A DNA stretch of 64,000 bases. It comes from Streptomyces tateyamensis (GTDB lineage Bacteria > Actinomycetota > Actinomycetes > Streptomycetales > Streptomycetaceae). The notes under the pieces are model-generated. The model did no database searches and had not been told where the DNA came from. It was given only the letters and a program-made list of their open reading frames with translations. A program made the translations under genes and the position numbers. Of the stretch, positions 1 to 9,530 are shown in pieces. The stretch is taken from positions 1 to 64,000 of the forward strand of contig NZ_PYBW01000047.1 of assembly GCF_003205575.1 (NCBI RefSeq), written 5' to 3'. Positions within the stretch are counted from its first letter, which is position 1. Each line of letters starts with the position of its first letter.

Positions 1-1563
1 CCGGGGCAGCGCCGCGACCACGGCCGCGTGCGCCTCGACCGGAGTCAGCGCCGAACCCGGCGGCAGCTCCATGGTCGCGGTCAACTCGCCGTTGGCGAAG
101 CTGACTTCGGCCGCCAGATCGAGAGCCGAGCGGACCAGTGCGGCCACCGCCTCGAGTTCCACCCAGCTGCCGGCCACCAGGCGCCAGCCCGGGCGGTCGC
201 GCCGGGCCCGGGGCAGGCCGGTCAGCTGCGGCAACTCGGCCAGCAGGAAGTCGCGTTCGCCCGCGACCTCGATCAGGTGCAGCAGCGCCCGAGCCAGTTG
301 CTCGCCCTGCTCGCGCGGGAACAGCTGCGGGTCCAGGCGCAGGCTGAGCGCGACCTCGCCGCGCAGCCGCCAGACGTCCAGCATGATCCGGGTCGCCGCG
401 CTCTCGGGCGGCAGCCAGACGAACTCCGGGTCCGCCGTGGGCGCCTGGTAGCGGGCCACTGCCTCGTCCGGCACCGTGGAGCTGAGGTCGTTGAGCACCA
501 TGTGCCGCACGTAGCGCGCCCCGCGCTCGTGGGCCACCCGGTCGATCAGCCCCCACAGCTGCTGCGCGTCGAAGGTGGCGTGCCAGTACCCGGCCAGCGC
601 CGCTGCCTGGGCGTGCCGCAGCAGGGCGTCGAAGCCGGCCGCCGGGTCGTCGAGCGGCACCCGCACCGAGAGCAGCGCGTCCTGGGCCAGCGTGCCGACG
701 TGGCCGGCCAGCACCGCCCGGTTCCGGTTGGCCGACAGGGTCGCCACCACCAGTGTCCGCTGGTCCGCCAGGTGGGCGACCAGCGCGGCGTAGGCGGCCA
801 GCAGCAGGGTGGACGGGCTGGCGCCCGTGCGCCGCACCGCCCGCTCCAGCGCCTGGCCGGCGGTGGCGGAGCGGACCAGCAGGGCGGGCAGCAGGCCGTC
901 CGAGGGCTCGACCCGGTCGTCGGCGAAGACCGTGACCGGGTCCTCGCGCAGGATCCGCTCCCAGCGCCGCAGCGCACCACGCGCCCGGCGCTGTCCGGCG
1001 GTGCTCCGCTCCTGCGCCGCCAGCTCGCGCGGGCTGGGCGAGTCCGACTCCGGCAGCGGCCGGCCGGCCGCCAGCAGCAGCCAGTCGCGGAACAGCAGCG
1101 CCGTTGCGGAGCCGTCCAGTTGGGCGTGCGAGACGACCACCACCAGCCGCACCGGGCGGTCGCCCGAGGTGAGCAGGGTGAGCCGCAGCGGGAAGTCCGT
1201 GGCCGGCTCGAAGGCCTGTGCCCGCCCCTTGCGGCCGAGCTCCTCGCCCAGCCGGTCGGGGTCGTCGCCGTCCGGCACCGGCACCACCGCGACGGTGAAC
1301 TCGCCCTCGGCGAGCTCGACCTGCTCGGTGAAGTGGTCACCGGGGAAGACCGTGCGCAGCGCCGGGTGCCGCTCGGCGAGCGCCCGCAGCGCGTCCAGCG
1401 CGGCCGCCACCGTGGTGCCCGGCGGCACCGGCCAGACGGCCTGCTTGTTGATGGCCTCGGGCGCGTCGTTCAGCATGCACCGGATCATGTTGTCCTGACC
1501 CAGCGTCAGCGGACCGCTGCCCCCGGGGCCGTCGCTGCGGTACCGGACGAGGTGCGGGGTCAC
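1..1563 (-). CDS. Free-standing NRPS condensation-domain protein (partial, C-terminus off window)
   Basis: The frame is open from a GTG at 1563 to the left edge, giving 521 visible codons. The GTG overlaps the stop of the upstream ligase gene (GTGA). Around residues 146-151 it reads SHAQLDG, which fits the HxxxDG catalytic motif of condensation domains and related CoA-dependent acyltransferases. The N-terminal segment with LTLGQDN near residue 20 resembles the entry strand of C domains. No adenylation or carrier domain is fused to it in the visible part. It probably forms an amide or ester bond between acyl groups held on the discrete carriers of this cluster. It is the last visible gene of the minus-strand operon. 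The C-domain superfamily call is good, but donor and acceptor are unknown. Confidence 0.8.
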   Translation of the reverse strand, partial: MTPHLVRYRSDGPGGSGPLTLGQDNMIRCMLNDAPEAINKQAVWPVPPGTTVAAALDALRALAERHPALRTVFPGDHFTEQVELAEGEFTVAVVPVPDGDDPDRLGEELGRKGRAQAFEPATDFPLRLTLLTSGDRPVRLVVVVSHAQLDGSATALLFRDWLLLAAGRPLPESDSPSPRELAAQERSTAGQRRARGALRRWERILREDPVTVFADDRVEPSDGLLPALLVRSATAGQALERAVRRTGASPSTLLLAAYAALVAHLADQRTLVVATLSANRNRAVLAGHVGTLAQDALLSVRVPLDDPAAGFDALLRHAQAAALAGYWHATFDAQQLWGLIDRVAHERGARYVRHMVLNDLSSTVPDEAVARYQAPTADPEFVWLPPESAATRIMLDVWRLRGEVALSLRLDPQLFPREQGEQLARALLHLIEVAGERDFLLAELPQLTGLPRARRDRPGWRLVAGSWVELEAVAALVRSALDLAAEVSFANGELTATMELPPGSALTPVEAHAAVVAALPR

Positions 1564-2441
1564 CGGGGCCGGCCCCCGGTGATCGCGTCCCGGACCGCGG
1601 CCGGCCACTGCCGCGGGTCGGGCCCGTGCGCGTGCAGCAGCGCCAGCGCGATCCGCTCCAGCCCGAAGGCCGCGCACGCGGTCTGCCCGGTGGCCCCGGC
1701 CGCGGTGAAGCCGAACGCCTCCCCGAAGTGGTCCTTGTGCACGTTGGCCGAGGCCACCGCCTGCACCAGCCCGTCCTCCAGTTCCACCCGCAGTTCGTAC
1801 TTGAGCTGCTGGCGGCGCTGGGCGGCCTGGTAGAGCTTGGCGCCGGCGCCGAAGAACGGGTCGTCGGCCACCTCCACCGCGGGCTTGAGCGAGCAGCCGG
1901 TCAGCCAGTCGGCCATCCGGTCCAGCCAGCGCTCCCGCCAGTCCAGGCAGTGCTCCTCGGTGCCGGCGGTGACCAGCTCGGCCATCCGGAAGCTGCGCAG
2001 CCGCCCGGTCTCGGTGGTCCGCTCCTGCCGGAAGCAGCCGGCCTCCACCGCGTAGCGCACCGGCTCGGCCAACTCGCGCCCGGCGAGCGAGGCGTAGACC
2101 GGATAGCAGGCGGCGGGCAGCAGTACCAGGTCGGTGATCTCCTGCCGCTGGTGCCAGGGGCCGCCCTCGCCGGCGAGCGGGGCGAGCGCGGCCCACTCCT
2201 TGGGCGTGCCCGCGTAGCTGTGCACGGTGCCGAGCAGCTGGGGGAAGGAGGCGATGTAGCCGGCCTGCTCCAGGGTGCGGCGGGCGATCACCGGCGGCAC
2301 CGCGAGGCGGCCGAAGGGCTCGTCCGCGGCGAGCGCCGCGATGCCGGTGCGCAGGTCGGCCACCAGGCGCTCGAAGGACTCGGGGTAGCAGTAGACACCG
2401 GGCGCCCCCGTGGGCACCGGGCGGGCGTCGGCTTCGTTCAT
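1560..2441 (-). CDS. Seryl-tRNA synthetase-like amino acid:[carrier protein] ligase
   Basis: This 293-residue protein is a class II aaRS catalytic core without a tRNA-binding arm. Motif 2 reads CFRQERTTETGRLRSFRMAE (136-155) and motif 3 reads AAFGLERIALAL (257-268). Cys136 and Cys256 sit where zinc ligands lie in the atypical SerRS/Bll0957 family, whose members activate small amino acids and load them on a carrier protein instead of tRNA. The ATG at 2441 follows a GGTGG ribosome site and overlaps the stop of the PPTase gene (ATGA). The partner is most likely one of the three carrier proteins here. The family call is strong; the amino acid used is not visible. Confidence 0.85.
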   Translation of the reverse strand: MNEADARPVPTGAPGVYCYPESFERLVADLRTGIAALAADEPFGRLAVPPVIARRTLEQAGYIASFPQLLGTVHSYAGTPKEWAALAPLAGEGGPWHQRQEITDLVLLPAACYPVYASLAGRELAEPVRYAVEAGCFRQERTTETGRLRSFRMAELVTAGTEEHCLDWRERWLDRMADWLTGCSLKPAVEVADDPFFGAGAKLYQAAQRRQQLKYELRVELEDGLVQAVASANVHKDHFGEAFGFTAAGATGQTACAAFGLERIALALLHAHGPDPRQWPAAVRDAITGGRPR

Positions 2442-3121
2442 GGTTCCACCAGGGGTGAGGAGTTGACGGTCGGGTCCGGGCACCAGACCCGCTGGTGCAC
2501 GGTGAACGGCGCGGCGCCGAGCAGGGCGACGGCGGCCCGGTGGCCGGGCGGTCCGGTGAGGTCGAGGACCTGGCAGGGGCCGCCCGCGGTCTCGGTGAGC
2601 AGCCGCGGCGGGCCCAGCAGGGGGTGGCGCAGCCCGTCGGCCAGCCGGCCGCCGAGCGCCTTGACCACGGCCTCCTTGCGGGTCCACTGCCGGGTGAACC
2701 GCTCGGCGGCACGGTGGCCGGCCACCCAGGCCGCCTCGTCGGCGGGGAAGTAGCGCTCGGCCAGCCGCAGCGCGGTCGGCTCGGCGGGCACCGGTTCCAG
2801 GTCCACCCCCACGGCCCGCTGCTCCACGGTGGCGAACAGGGCGAAGCCGCCTGCGGTGGACAGGCTGACGCCCACCGGGCCGGGCAGCTCCGGTTTGCCG
2901 TGCGGACCGCGCTGCCAGCGCAGCGCGGCGGGCGGCCGCCCGCAGCGAACGCCGGCCAGCAGCCGGGCCGCGCCGTGGGCCACCACGAACCGCCGGCGGC
3001 GGCGCGGGTCCGCCGTGCGGCGGGCCCGGTCGCGCTCCTGCGGGTCGAGCAGTGCGGCCAACTCGGCGCAGATATCAGGTGGTTGGTCGGTGGGGATGAG
3101 CCAGAGCTCGACCTCGGTCAC
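2438..3121 (-). CDS. Sfp-type 4'-phosphopantetheinyl transferase
   Basis: The 227-residue protein has the Sfp-family core: HGKPEL (74-79), GVDLE with the metal-binding acidic pair (105-109) and WTRKEAVVK (146-154). It would convert apo carrier proteins of the cluster to the holo form using CoA. The segment normally written NLSHS is LSTAG here, so the usual CoA-contacting histidine is replaced by threonine. I chose GTG 3121 because it overlaps the stop of the upstream gene (GTGA), continuing the translationally coupled chain. A cluster-borne PPTase suits a pathway that depends on free-standing carriers. Confidence 0.9.
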   Translation of the reverse strand: MTEVELWLIPTDQPPDICAELAALLDPQERDRARRTADPRRRRRFVVAHGAARLLAGVRCGRPPAALRWQRGPHGKPELPGPVGVSLSTAGGFALFATVEQRAVGVDLEPVPAEPTALRLAERYFPADEAAWVAGHRAAERFTRQWTRKEAVVKALGGRLADGLRHPLLGPPRLLTETAGGPCQVLDLTGPPGHRAAVALLGAAPFTVHQRVWCPDPTVNSSPLVEP

Positions 3122-3981
3122 TCGGCGGCCTCCAGCACGAACGGTCGTACGGTTTCCGCCGCAGGCTGCCACCGCGCCAGGCAGAGCAAGCCGTCGGCGT
3201 ACTCCGCCAGCAGGACCGGCCGCCGCCCCGGGTGGTGGTCGGCCAGGGCGGACCAGAGTCCGGTGAAGGGCCGGCCCGGATCGGTCCGCACCGGGTCGCT
3301 GCCCGCGGGCGCGGCCGCTCGGGCCAGCCCCGGCCCCAGCAGCAGTGCCTCGCCGGGTCGCCAGGCCCTGGCCAGCAGCTCGGGTACCTGCGCGAGGCCC
3401 ACCCCGACCTGGTCGGTCACGGCCAGGTCAGGGTCCGAGCCGGTCGCCTCGCAGAGCAGCCCGACCGCCCGGTGCCCGTCGGGCCACGGTGCCGGACGGG
3501 CCAACGGGTAGTAGGACTGCGCCTGTTCGGCGACCAGCACCAGTGCGCGCCGCACCGCCCCGTCGCGCGCGTAGGCCTGGGCGATGCGCAGCGCGGTGAA
3601 GACGCCGGCCGCACCCTGGTCGCAGAGCGCGAAGCCCAGCGGGCGGCCCGGGCAGACCTCACCCAGGTGCACCGCGGCGGCCCGCCCGGGCTGCACGTCG
3701 GGTGAGGCGAAGGCCAGCACCAGCAGGTCGACCGGCTCTTTGGGCCCGACCAGCTCGCGCACCAGCGCCTCGCCCAGCTCCGCGTAGGCGTGCCCGCGCC
3801 CGGTCCGCAACGCCTCCCGGTCCGGCTCCAGCCCGTAGGGGCGGACCAGGTCGGAGAGGAAGACCCGCAGGTCCGGATGGTGCGCGGCGGCGCTGTGCCC
3901 GCCGAACTCCCGGGCGAGCACCCGGCGCAGGCCCAGTGCCGGGCCCGGCTCGGCGGCTGCCGGGGGATCGGCGAGGAACAT
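3118..3981 (-). CDS. Ketosynthase/thiolase-fold protein lacking the active-site Cys
   Basis: This 287-residue protein has a thiolase-fold pattern: a GFALCDQGAAGVFTALRIAQ segment near residue 116 aligns with the KAS III nucleophile loop, where CAG is expected and AAG is found, so the nucleophile appears to be alanine. The nearby Cys120 is four positions early. It starts 4 bp after the carrier-protein gene and overlaps the PPTase start. Possible roles are a chain-length-factor-like partner, a decarboxylase (KSQ-like) or a non-elongating acyltransferase. The fold call is moderate and the function unknown. Confidence 0.55.
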   Translation of the reverse strand: MFLADPPAAAEPGPALGLRRVLAREFGGHSAAAHHPDLRVFLSDLVRPYGLEPDREALRTGRGHAYAELGEALVRELVGPKEPVDLLVLAFASPDVQPGRAAAVHLGEVCPGRPLGFALCDQGAAGVFTALRIAQAYARDGAVRRALVLVAEQAQSYYPLARPAPWPDGHRAVGLLCEATGSDPDLAVTDQVGVGLAQVPELLARAWRPGEALLLGPGLARAAAPAGSDPVRTDPGRPFTGLWSALADHHPGRRPVLLAEYADGLLCLARWQPAAETVRPFVLEAAE

Positions 3982-3985
3982 CGGC

Positions 3986-4324
3986 TCAGTCCTCGCCGAT
4001 GGTGTGCCCGGCGACGAAGTCGGCCAGCGAGCCGACCGAGCGCAGGTCGTCCTCGCCGATCTCCTCCACGTCGATCTGCAGCTCCAGGCTGTCCTCCAGT
4101 TCCAGGATCAGCTCCAGCGTGCTGGCCGAGGTGAGCCCGAGATCGTCGAAGAGGCAGGCGTTCTCGGCCACTTCGGCCAGCTCCCGCTTGAGCACCCGGG
4201 GCAGCAGCTCGCCGATGCCGGTGAGCACCCGGGCCCGCAGCTCGGGGTCCGGCGCCGCGGCGTGGCCGGCCGCGGCCTCGGCAGCGGGGTCGGATGCGGA
4301 GAGGTCGATCGCAGAGTCCGTCAC
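3986..4324 (-). CDS. Acyl/peptidyl carrier protein
   Basis: The 112-residue protein is acidic. After a 25-residue Ala/Asp-rich leader it has a carrier-protein fold with the motif DDLGLTSASTLELILELE. Ser66 is the expected phosphopantetheine attachment site. The GTG start at 4324 has AGGGACGG upstream. It lies between the KAS III gene and the Cys-less ketosynthase-like gene, so it is a likely partner for both and for the SerRS-like ligase downstream in the same operon. Confidence 0.85.
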   Translation of the reverse strand: MTDSAIDLSASDPAAEAAAGHAAAPDPELRARVLTGIGELLPRVLKRELAEVAENACLFDDLGLTSASTLELILELEDSLELQIDVEEIGEDDLRSVGSLADFVAGHTIGED

Positions 4325-4432
4325 GGTCCGTCCCTGGAAGGAAGATTGACGAGTGAAGAAAGCGCAGCGGGCCGCAGGGGCCCGAGGCCGGAAGAAGGGT
4401 GGGCCGCTCAGTGGTGAAATGCTGAGGGTCGC

Positions 4433-5365
4433 TCAGTGTTCGAGCACCATGGCCGAGAAGGTCGCGCCGAGGCCGGCCGCCGCGATCAGGTACCGGTCGC
4501 CCGACCGGAGGAGACCACGAGCGGTGGCAGTGCGGTGGTTGATGAACGCGTCCGCAGCGAAACTGTGCCCCACCTCGGGCACATTGTCCAGCACCACCCG
4601 CTCCACCGGGAAGCCGACCAGGCGGCAGAGCCGTTGCCAGGACACCCGGTTGACGTTGTGCGGGAGCACCAGGGCGAGCGCGTCCCAGCCGAGGCCGGCC
4701 CGCGCCAGGGCGGCCGTCATCACCTCGGCCATCGCCTCCGGGTAGGCCTTCTGGTAGCGGACCAGCAGCTCGGGATCCTCGGCCAGGCGCCCGTCGAACT
4801 CGCCCAGCTGCCGACTGGCGTAGCAGAGCACCCGGTCGGGGCCGTCCCCGGAGGCGACCAGGCAGGCGGCCGCGCCCTCGCCGAAGAAGGAGGTCTCCGG
4901 CACCAGCTGGGCGTCCCGGGTGAAGGTCTTCTCGCCGGCCAGCACCAGCGCGAGCGCCTCCGGGTCACCGTCGGCGGTCAGCAACCGGCCCGCCAGGTCG
5001 ACGGCCAGCAGCGAGGCGGCGCAGGCGTGGTGGGTGACGGTGAAGGAGCGGGCCCGGTGCAGGCCGAAGCGGTCCAGCAGGCCGGGCAGCGGATCGAGCG
5101 GGTAGGGCACGCCGACCGGCATGCTGCGGGCGTACAGCACGTACCGGACCAGGTGCTCGCGGCCGGGCAGCTCGGTGAGCGCCGACAGGGCGCCGGCCAG
5201 CAGGGTCTCCAGGTCGCCCGAGGGATCGAGCCGGACCCGGTCCAGGCCGTGGAAACGACGCAACAACGTAATCTGACGGCTCGTCAGACCGAGCTTGGCA
5301 CCGAGCTGTTCGACCGACACGGAGGAAGGGGGGAGATGGACGGCGACTGCCGCCAGTGCGGTCAC
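4433..5365 (-). CDS. KAS III-like beta-ketoacyl-ACP synthase
   Basis: The 310-residue protein has the nucleophile loop HHACAASLLAVDLA with Cys115, a PHNVN segment for the catalytic histidine, and EVGHSFAADAF where KAS III normally has GNTSAAS, so the usual Asn is His. That variant occurs in KAS III-like enzymes that do more than fatty-acid initiation. It may prime a chain on the adjacent carrier or perform a single condensation. I prefer the GTG at 5365 over the ATG at 5401 because the protein then begins directly with the first beta-strand. It heads the minus-strand operon, divergent from the glycosyltransferase. Confidence 0.8.
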   Translation of the reverse strand: MTALAAVAVHLPPSSVSVEQLGAKLGLTSRQITLLRRFHGLDRVRLDPSGDLETLLAGALSALTELPGREHLVRYVLYARSMPVGVPYPLDPLPGLLDRFGLHRARSFTVTHHACAASLLAVDLAGRLLTADGDPEALALVLAGEKTFTRDAQLVPETSFFGEGAAACLVASGDGPDRVLCYASRQLGEFDGRLAEDPELLVRYQKAYPEAMAEVMTAALARAGLGWDALALVLPHNVNRVSWQRLCRLVGFPVERVVLDNVPEVGHSFAADAFINHRTATARGLLRSGDRYLIAAAGLGATFSAMVLEH

Positions 5366-5439
5366 CCGGGCTACTATGCCCGCGCCCCGCGGACCGCACA
5401 AGCCGCCGCCGGTCCCACCAGCCGCTCGGAGGCCCCCAG

Positions 5440-6588
5440 ATGACCACTTCCGCCCTGCGCTGCCTGCTGGTCGTTCCGCCGCTGGCCGGCCACGTGCTGC
5501 CCGCGCTCGCCCTGGCCGACGAACTGCGGGCGCGCGGCCACCAGGTGGCCTGGGCCGGCTCCGGTGCGGGACTGCGGGCGCTGCTCGGCGAGCAGGAACC
5601 GGTGCTCTCCACCGGCAGCCGGTTGTTCCGCCCGCAGGGCGGCAGCGGCGAGGCGGCGATCCGCTCGCTCTGGGAGGGCTTCGTGGTGCCGTATGCCCGG
5701 TTCACCAGGAAGGCGCTGACCGGGATCGTCGAGCAGTGGCGCCCGGACGTGCTGCTGGTCGATCAGCACACGCCGGCCGGCGCACTGGTGGCGCGGCGCG
5801 CGGGGCTGCCCTGGGTGACTCTGGCGCCCTCGGCGCTCGAGCTGGTGGAGCGCCTGACGCCGCGGCAGGCCCAGTGGCGGGACGAGCTGTTGCGCGCACT
5901 GTGGGCCGGGGCCGGGCTGCCCGCCGAGGAGTACGCCGATCCGCGGTTCTCGCCCGCCCTGGTGCTGGCCTTCACCGGGCGGGCGCTGCTGGGCGAGGTG
6001 GCGCTGCCCGGTCAGGTCGCGCTGGTCGGGCCGTTGCTGGGCCGTCGTCCGGTGGCCGAGCCCTTCCCGTGGGAGCGGCTGGACCCGGACCGCACCCCGG
6101 TGCTGGTCAGCCTGGGCACGCTGGCAGCCGACGTGGCCGGGGACTTCCACCAGCGGGTGGCCCGGGCGCTGGCCCCGCTCGCCGACCGGGTGCAGGGCAT
6201 CGTGGCCGGTGCCCCGGGCGAACTGCCCGGCCACGTGCTGGCGGTGGACCGGGTGCCGACGCTGGAGCTGCTGCGCCGCGCCGAGTTTGGCGCGGTGCTG
6301 TGCCACGGCGGGATGAACACCACCTGCGAGGCGCTGGCCCACGGGGTCCCGGTGGTGGCCGCGCCGATCCGGCACGACCAGCCGGTGACCGCGGTCCAGC
6401 TGGTGGCCGCGGGCGCGGGCCGACAGGTGGACTTCGCCACCGCGAGCCCGGCCGAACTGCGCGCCGCACTGACGGCCGTACTCGAACAGCCCGGCTACCG
6501 GACGGCCGCCGCCGCCCTGGCAGCGGACTTCCGGGCGGCCGGCGGGGCGCCTGCGGCCGCCCGCCGGATCGAGGAAGTGGCAGCCTGA
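5440..6588 (+). CDS. GT1-family (MGT/UGT-type) glycosyltransferase
   Basis: This 382-residue GT-B enzyme begins with LLVVPPLAGHVLPALALADE, whose His is in the place of the GT1 catalytic base. Its C-terminal donor-binding motif reads CHGGMNTTCEALAHGVP, followed by APIRHDQP. Such enzymes transfer a sugar from a nucleotide sugar to a small-molecule acceptor. A clear CGGAGG site lies 7 bases before the ATG. It is divergent from the KAS III operon and probably glycosylates the cluster product. No deoxysugar genes are visible, so an ordinary UDP- or dTDP-sugar may be used. Confidence 0.88.
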   Translation: MTTSALRCLLVVPPLAGHVLPALALADELRARGHQVAWAGSGAGLRALLGEQEPVLSTGSRLFRPQGGSGEAAIRSLWEGFVVPYARFTRKALTGIVEQWRPDVLLVDQHTPAGALVARRAGLPWVTLAPSALELVERLTPRQAQWRDELLRALWAGAGLPAEEYADPRFSPALVLAFTGRALLGEVALPGQVALVGPLLGRRPVAEPFPWERLDPDRTPVLVSLGTLAADVAGDFHQRVARALAPLADRVQGIVAGAPGELPGHVLAVDRVPTLELLRRAEFGAVLCHGGMNTTCEALAHGVPVVAAPIRHDQPVTAVQLVAAGAGRQVDFATASPAELRAALTAVLEQPGYRTAAAALAADFRAAGGAPAAARRIEEVAA

Positions 6589-6601
6589 CCACTGGACTTC
6601 A

Positions 6602-6641
6602 TGGTCCAGACCATTGTTTTCCAGGGTCCGCGCACCATAGG
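6602..6641 (+). promoter_or_regulatory. Promoter with a DasR/GntR-like operator ahead of the exporter genes
   Basis: TGGTCCAGACCA (6602-6613), inside the inverted repeat ATGGTC-CA-GACCAT, differs by one central base from the DasR site core TGGTCTAGACCA. It directly abuts a possible -35 TTGTTT (6614-6619), with a weak -10 CATAGG 16 bases on (6636-6641). The position suggests control of the ABC exporter. This is inferred from sequence similarity only. Confidence 0.5.
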
Positions 6642-6732
6642 GTGACCGGCGACCCCGGGGATCTCGCCAGGCGCTGCCCATGTCGCCGCGCCCCGGGTGC
6701 TTCGCCGATCCCACCGACCCCGGGAGTCTCGG

Positions 6733-7677
6733 TTGATCGTCACCAAGGGACTGCGGAAGAGCTTCCGGTCCCGTCGCTCCGCCCCCGTCGACGCGGTTCG
6801 GGGCCTGGATCTCACTGTCGAACCCGGTGAGATCTTCGGCCTGCTCGGACCGAACGGCGCGGGCAAGACCACCACCATGCGGATGCTCGCCACACTGGTC
6901 CGCCCCGACGACGGCGAGGTCACCCTGGCCGGCGCCGACCTGCGCACCGAGCCGCACGAGGTGCGGCGCCGGATCGGCTACGTCGCCCAGGGCGGCGGCA
7001 CCACCGACGGCGCCAGTGCCCGCGAGGAACTGGTGCTGCAGGCCAGGTTCTACGGGATCGGCAAGGCCGAGGCCGGCCGGCGGGCCGAGCAGGCGCTGGC
7101 CGCCTTCGAGCTCACCGAGTTCGCGGACCGCCCGTGCGCCGGCTACTCCGGCGGCCAGCGCCGCCGGGTCGACCTCGCCCTCGGCGTGATCCACCGGCCC
7201 CGCCTGCTGATCCTGGACGAGCCCACGGTCGGCCTGGACCCGCAGAGCCGGGCCCAGGTCTGGGCCGAGGTGCGCCGGCTGCGCGAGGAGGGCATGACCG
7301 TCCTGCTGACCACCCACTACCTGGACGAGGCCGACGCGCTCTGCGACCGGATCGCCATCGTGGACCACGGCGAACTGGTCGCCGAGGGCGCCCCGGAGCA
7401 GCTCAAACGGGAGATCTCCGGCGACGTGGTGACCCTGGAGCTGGCCGCGGCGGACGCCGAGGCCGCCGAGAAGGTGCTCACCGGGCTGGACTGCGTGCAC
7501 CGCATCGAGCCGCGCGAGGGCGACGAGCTGCGGCTGTACGTCACCGACGGCGCGAGCGCCATCCCGCAACTGCTGCACGCGCTGGCCGAGGCCGGGCTGC
7601 GGCCCGAGCAGACCCGGCTGCAGCGGCCCAGCCTGGACGACGTCTTCCTGGCCAGGACCGGACGGACCATCTCCTGA
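6733..7677 (+). CDS. ABC exporter ATP-binding protein (DrrA-type)
   Basis: The 314-residue ATPase has Walker A GPNGAGKTTT, signature YSGGQRR, Walker B LLILDEPT and the DrrA-like C-terminal extension ending in SLDDVFL. I chose TTG 6733 because GGGAG lies six bases upstream; a GTG at 6697 would add 12 residues without a ribosome site. It pairs with the permease 33 bp downstream, forming a two-component exporter of the daunorubicin-resistance type. In this cluster it should export the product or provide self-resistance. Confidence 0.93.
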   Translation: MIVTKGLRKSFRSRRSAPVDAVRGLDLTVEPGEIFGLLGPNGAGKTTTMRMLATLVRPDDGEVTLAGADLRTEPHEVRRRIGYVAQGGGTTDGASAREELVLQARFYGIGKAEAGRRAEQALAAFELTEFADRPCAGYSGGQRRRVDLALGVIHRPRLLILDEPTVGLDPQSRAQVWAEVRRLREEGMTVLLTTHYLDEADALCDRIAIVDHGELVAEGAPEQLKREISGDVVTLELAAADAEAAEKVLTGLDCVHRIEPREGDELRLYVTDGASAIPQLLHALAEAGLRPEQTRLQRPSLDDVFLARTGRTIS

Positions 7678-7710
7678 CCCCAGGTCAGGAAGCACTGAGC
7701 GGAGCACGCG

Positions 7711-8469
7711 TTGAAACTGGCCCGGGACACCTGGCTGATCTTCCAGCGGCAGCTGCTGCTGATGTGGCGCACCCCGATCTGGCTCATCGTCGGAGTCGTC
7801 CAACCCCTGTTCTACCTGCTGCTGTTCGCCCCGCTGCTGCGCCCGGTGCTGGCGCCGGGCGGCAGCTACGCGCAGGCCTACCGGATCTACGTGCCGGGCC
7901 TGCTGACCGCACTGGTCATCATGGGCGGCCTGTTCACGGGCTTCTCGCTGCTGGGCGAGCTGCGTGCGGGCATCATCGAGCGGACCCGGGTCACTCCGGT
8001 CAGCCGCACCGCGCTGCTGCTCGGCCGGGCGATGCGGGAGGTGGTGGCGCTGCTGGTGCAGGCGGTGATCATCACCCTGGTGGCGCTGCCGTTCGGGCTC
8101 ACGGTGCCGTTCGGGCTGCTGCTGCTGGCCTACCTGCTGCTCGGGCTGCTGGCGCTGATGGCCTCCTCGGTCTCCTTCGGGCTGGCTCTGATGGTGCGCA
8201 GCGACGCGGCGCTGGCCCCGGTGCTGAACACCATCGCGCAGCCGATCGCGCTGCTCTCCGGGGTGCTGCTGCCGCTCTCGCTGGCCCCCGGCTGGCTGCG
8301 GGCGGTGGCCGACTGGAACCCGTTCTACTGGGCCGTGGAGGGCATCCGGGCACTGTTCGCCGGCCACCTGGGTGACGCCTCGGTCTGGCGCAGCCTGGTG
8401 CTGGTCTCGGCGCTCACGGTGGTCGCGGTGCTCTGGTCGGCGCGGCTGTTCACCGACCGGGTGCGCTGA
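7711..8469 (+). CDS. ABC-2 type exporter permease (DrrB-type)
   Basis: The 252-residue membrane protein has about six hydrophobic segments, starting near residue 25 (LIVGVVQPLFYLLLFAPLL), and the ABC-2 signature region around LGELRAGIIERTRVTPVSR. The TTG start follows GCGGAG. It is the transmembrane partner of the preceding ATPase. A strong hairpin 21 bases after the stop ends the two-gene unit. Confidence 0.92.
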   Translation: MKLARDTWLIFQRQLLLMWRTPIWLIVGVVQPLFYLLLFAPLLRPVLAPGGSYAQAYRIYVPGLLTALVIMGGLFTGFSLLGELRAGIIERTRVTPVSRTALLLGRAMREVVALLVQAVIITLVALPFGLTVPFGLLLLAYLLLGLLALMASSVSFGLALMVRSDAALAPVLNTIAQPIALLSGVLLPLSLAPGWLRAVADWNPFYWAVEGIRALFAGHLGDASVWRSLVLVSALTVVAVLWSARLFTDRVR

Positions 8470-8490
8470 CACCCGCGCGGGCGCGCGCTT

Positions 8491-8523
8491 AGCGGGGCCC
8501 TCCGCCAGGCGGAGGGCCCCGCT
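8491..8523. terminator. Bidirectional hairpin terminator
   Basis: A perfect 16-bp stem (8491-8506 with 8508-8523; arms AGCGGGGCCCTCCGCC and its complement) lies between the convergent permease and esterase genes, so it can stop transcription from both sides. Confidence 0.9.
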
Positions 8524-8534
8524 ACACGTGCTGC

Positions 8535-9470
<936 letters not shown>

Positions 9471-9530
9471 CTAATGATCCTTCATTTCCGCTGGATCGAC
9501 GGAATCCGGGCCGTTGCAACTGACGGACGC

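Noticed and set aside
28-1833. Long plus-strand frame across the condensation-domain and ligase genes
   Set aside because: Its Arg/Gln/Gly-rich translation has no motif; it is a codon-bias shadow of the minus-strand genes.
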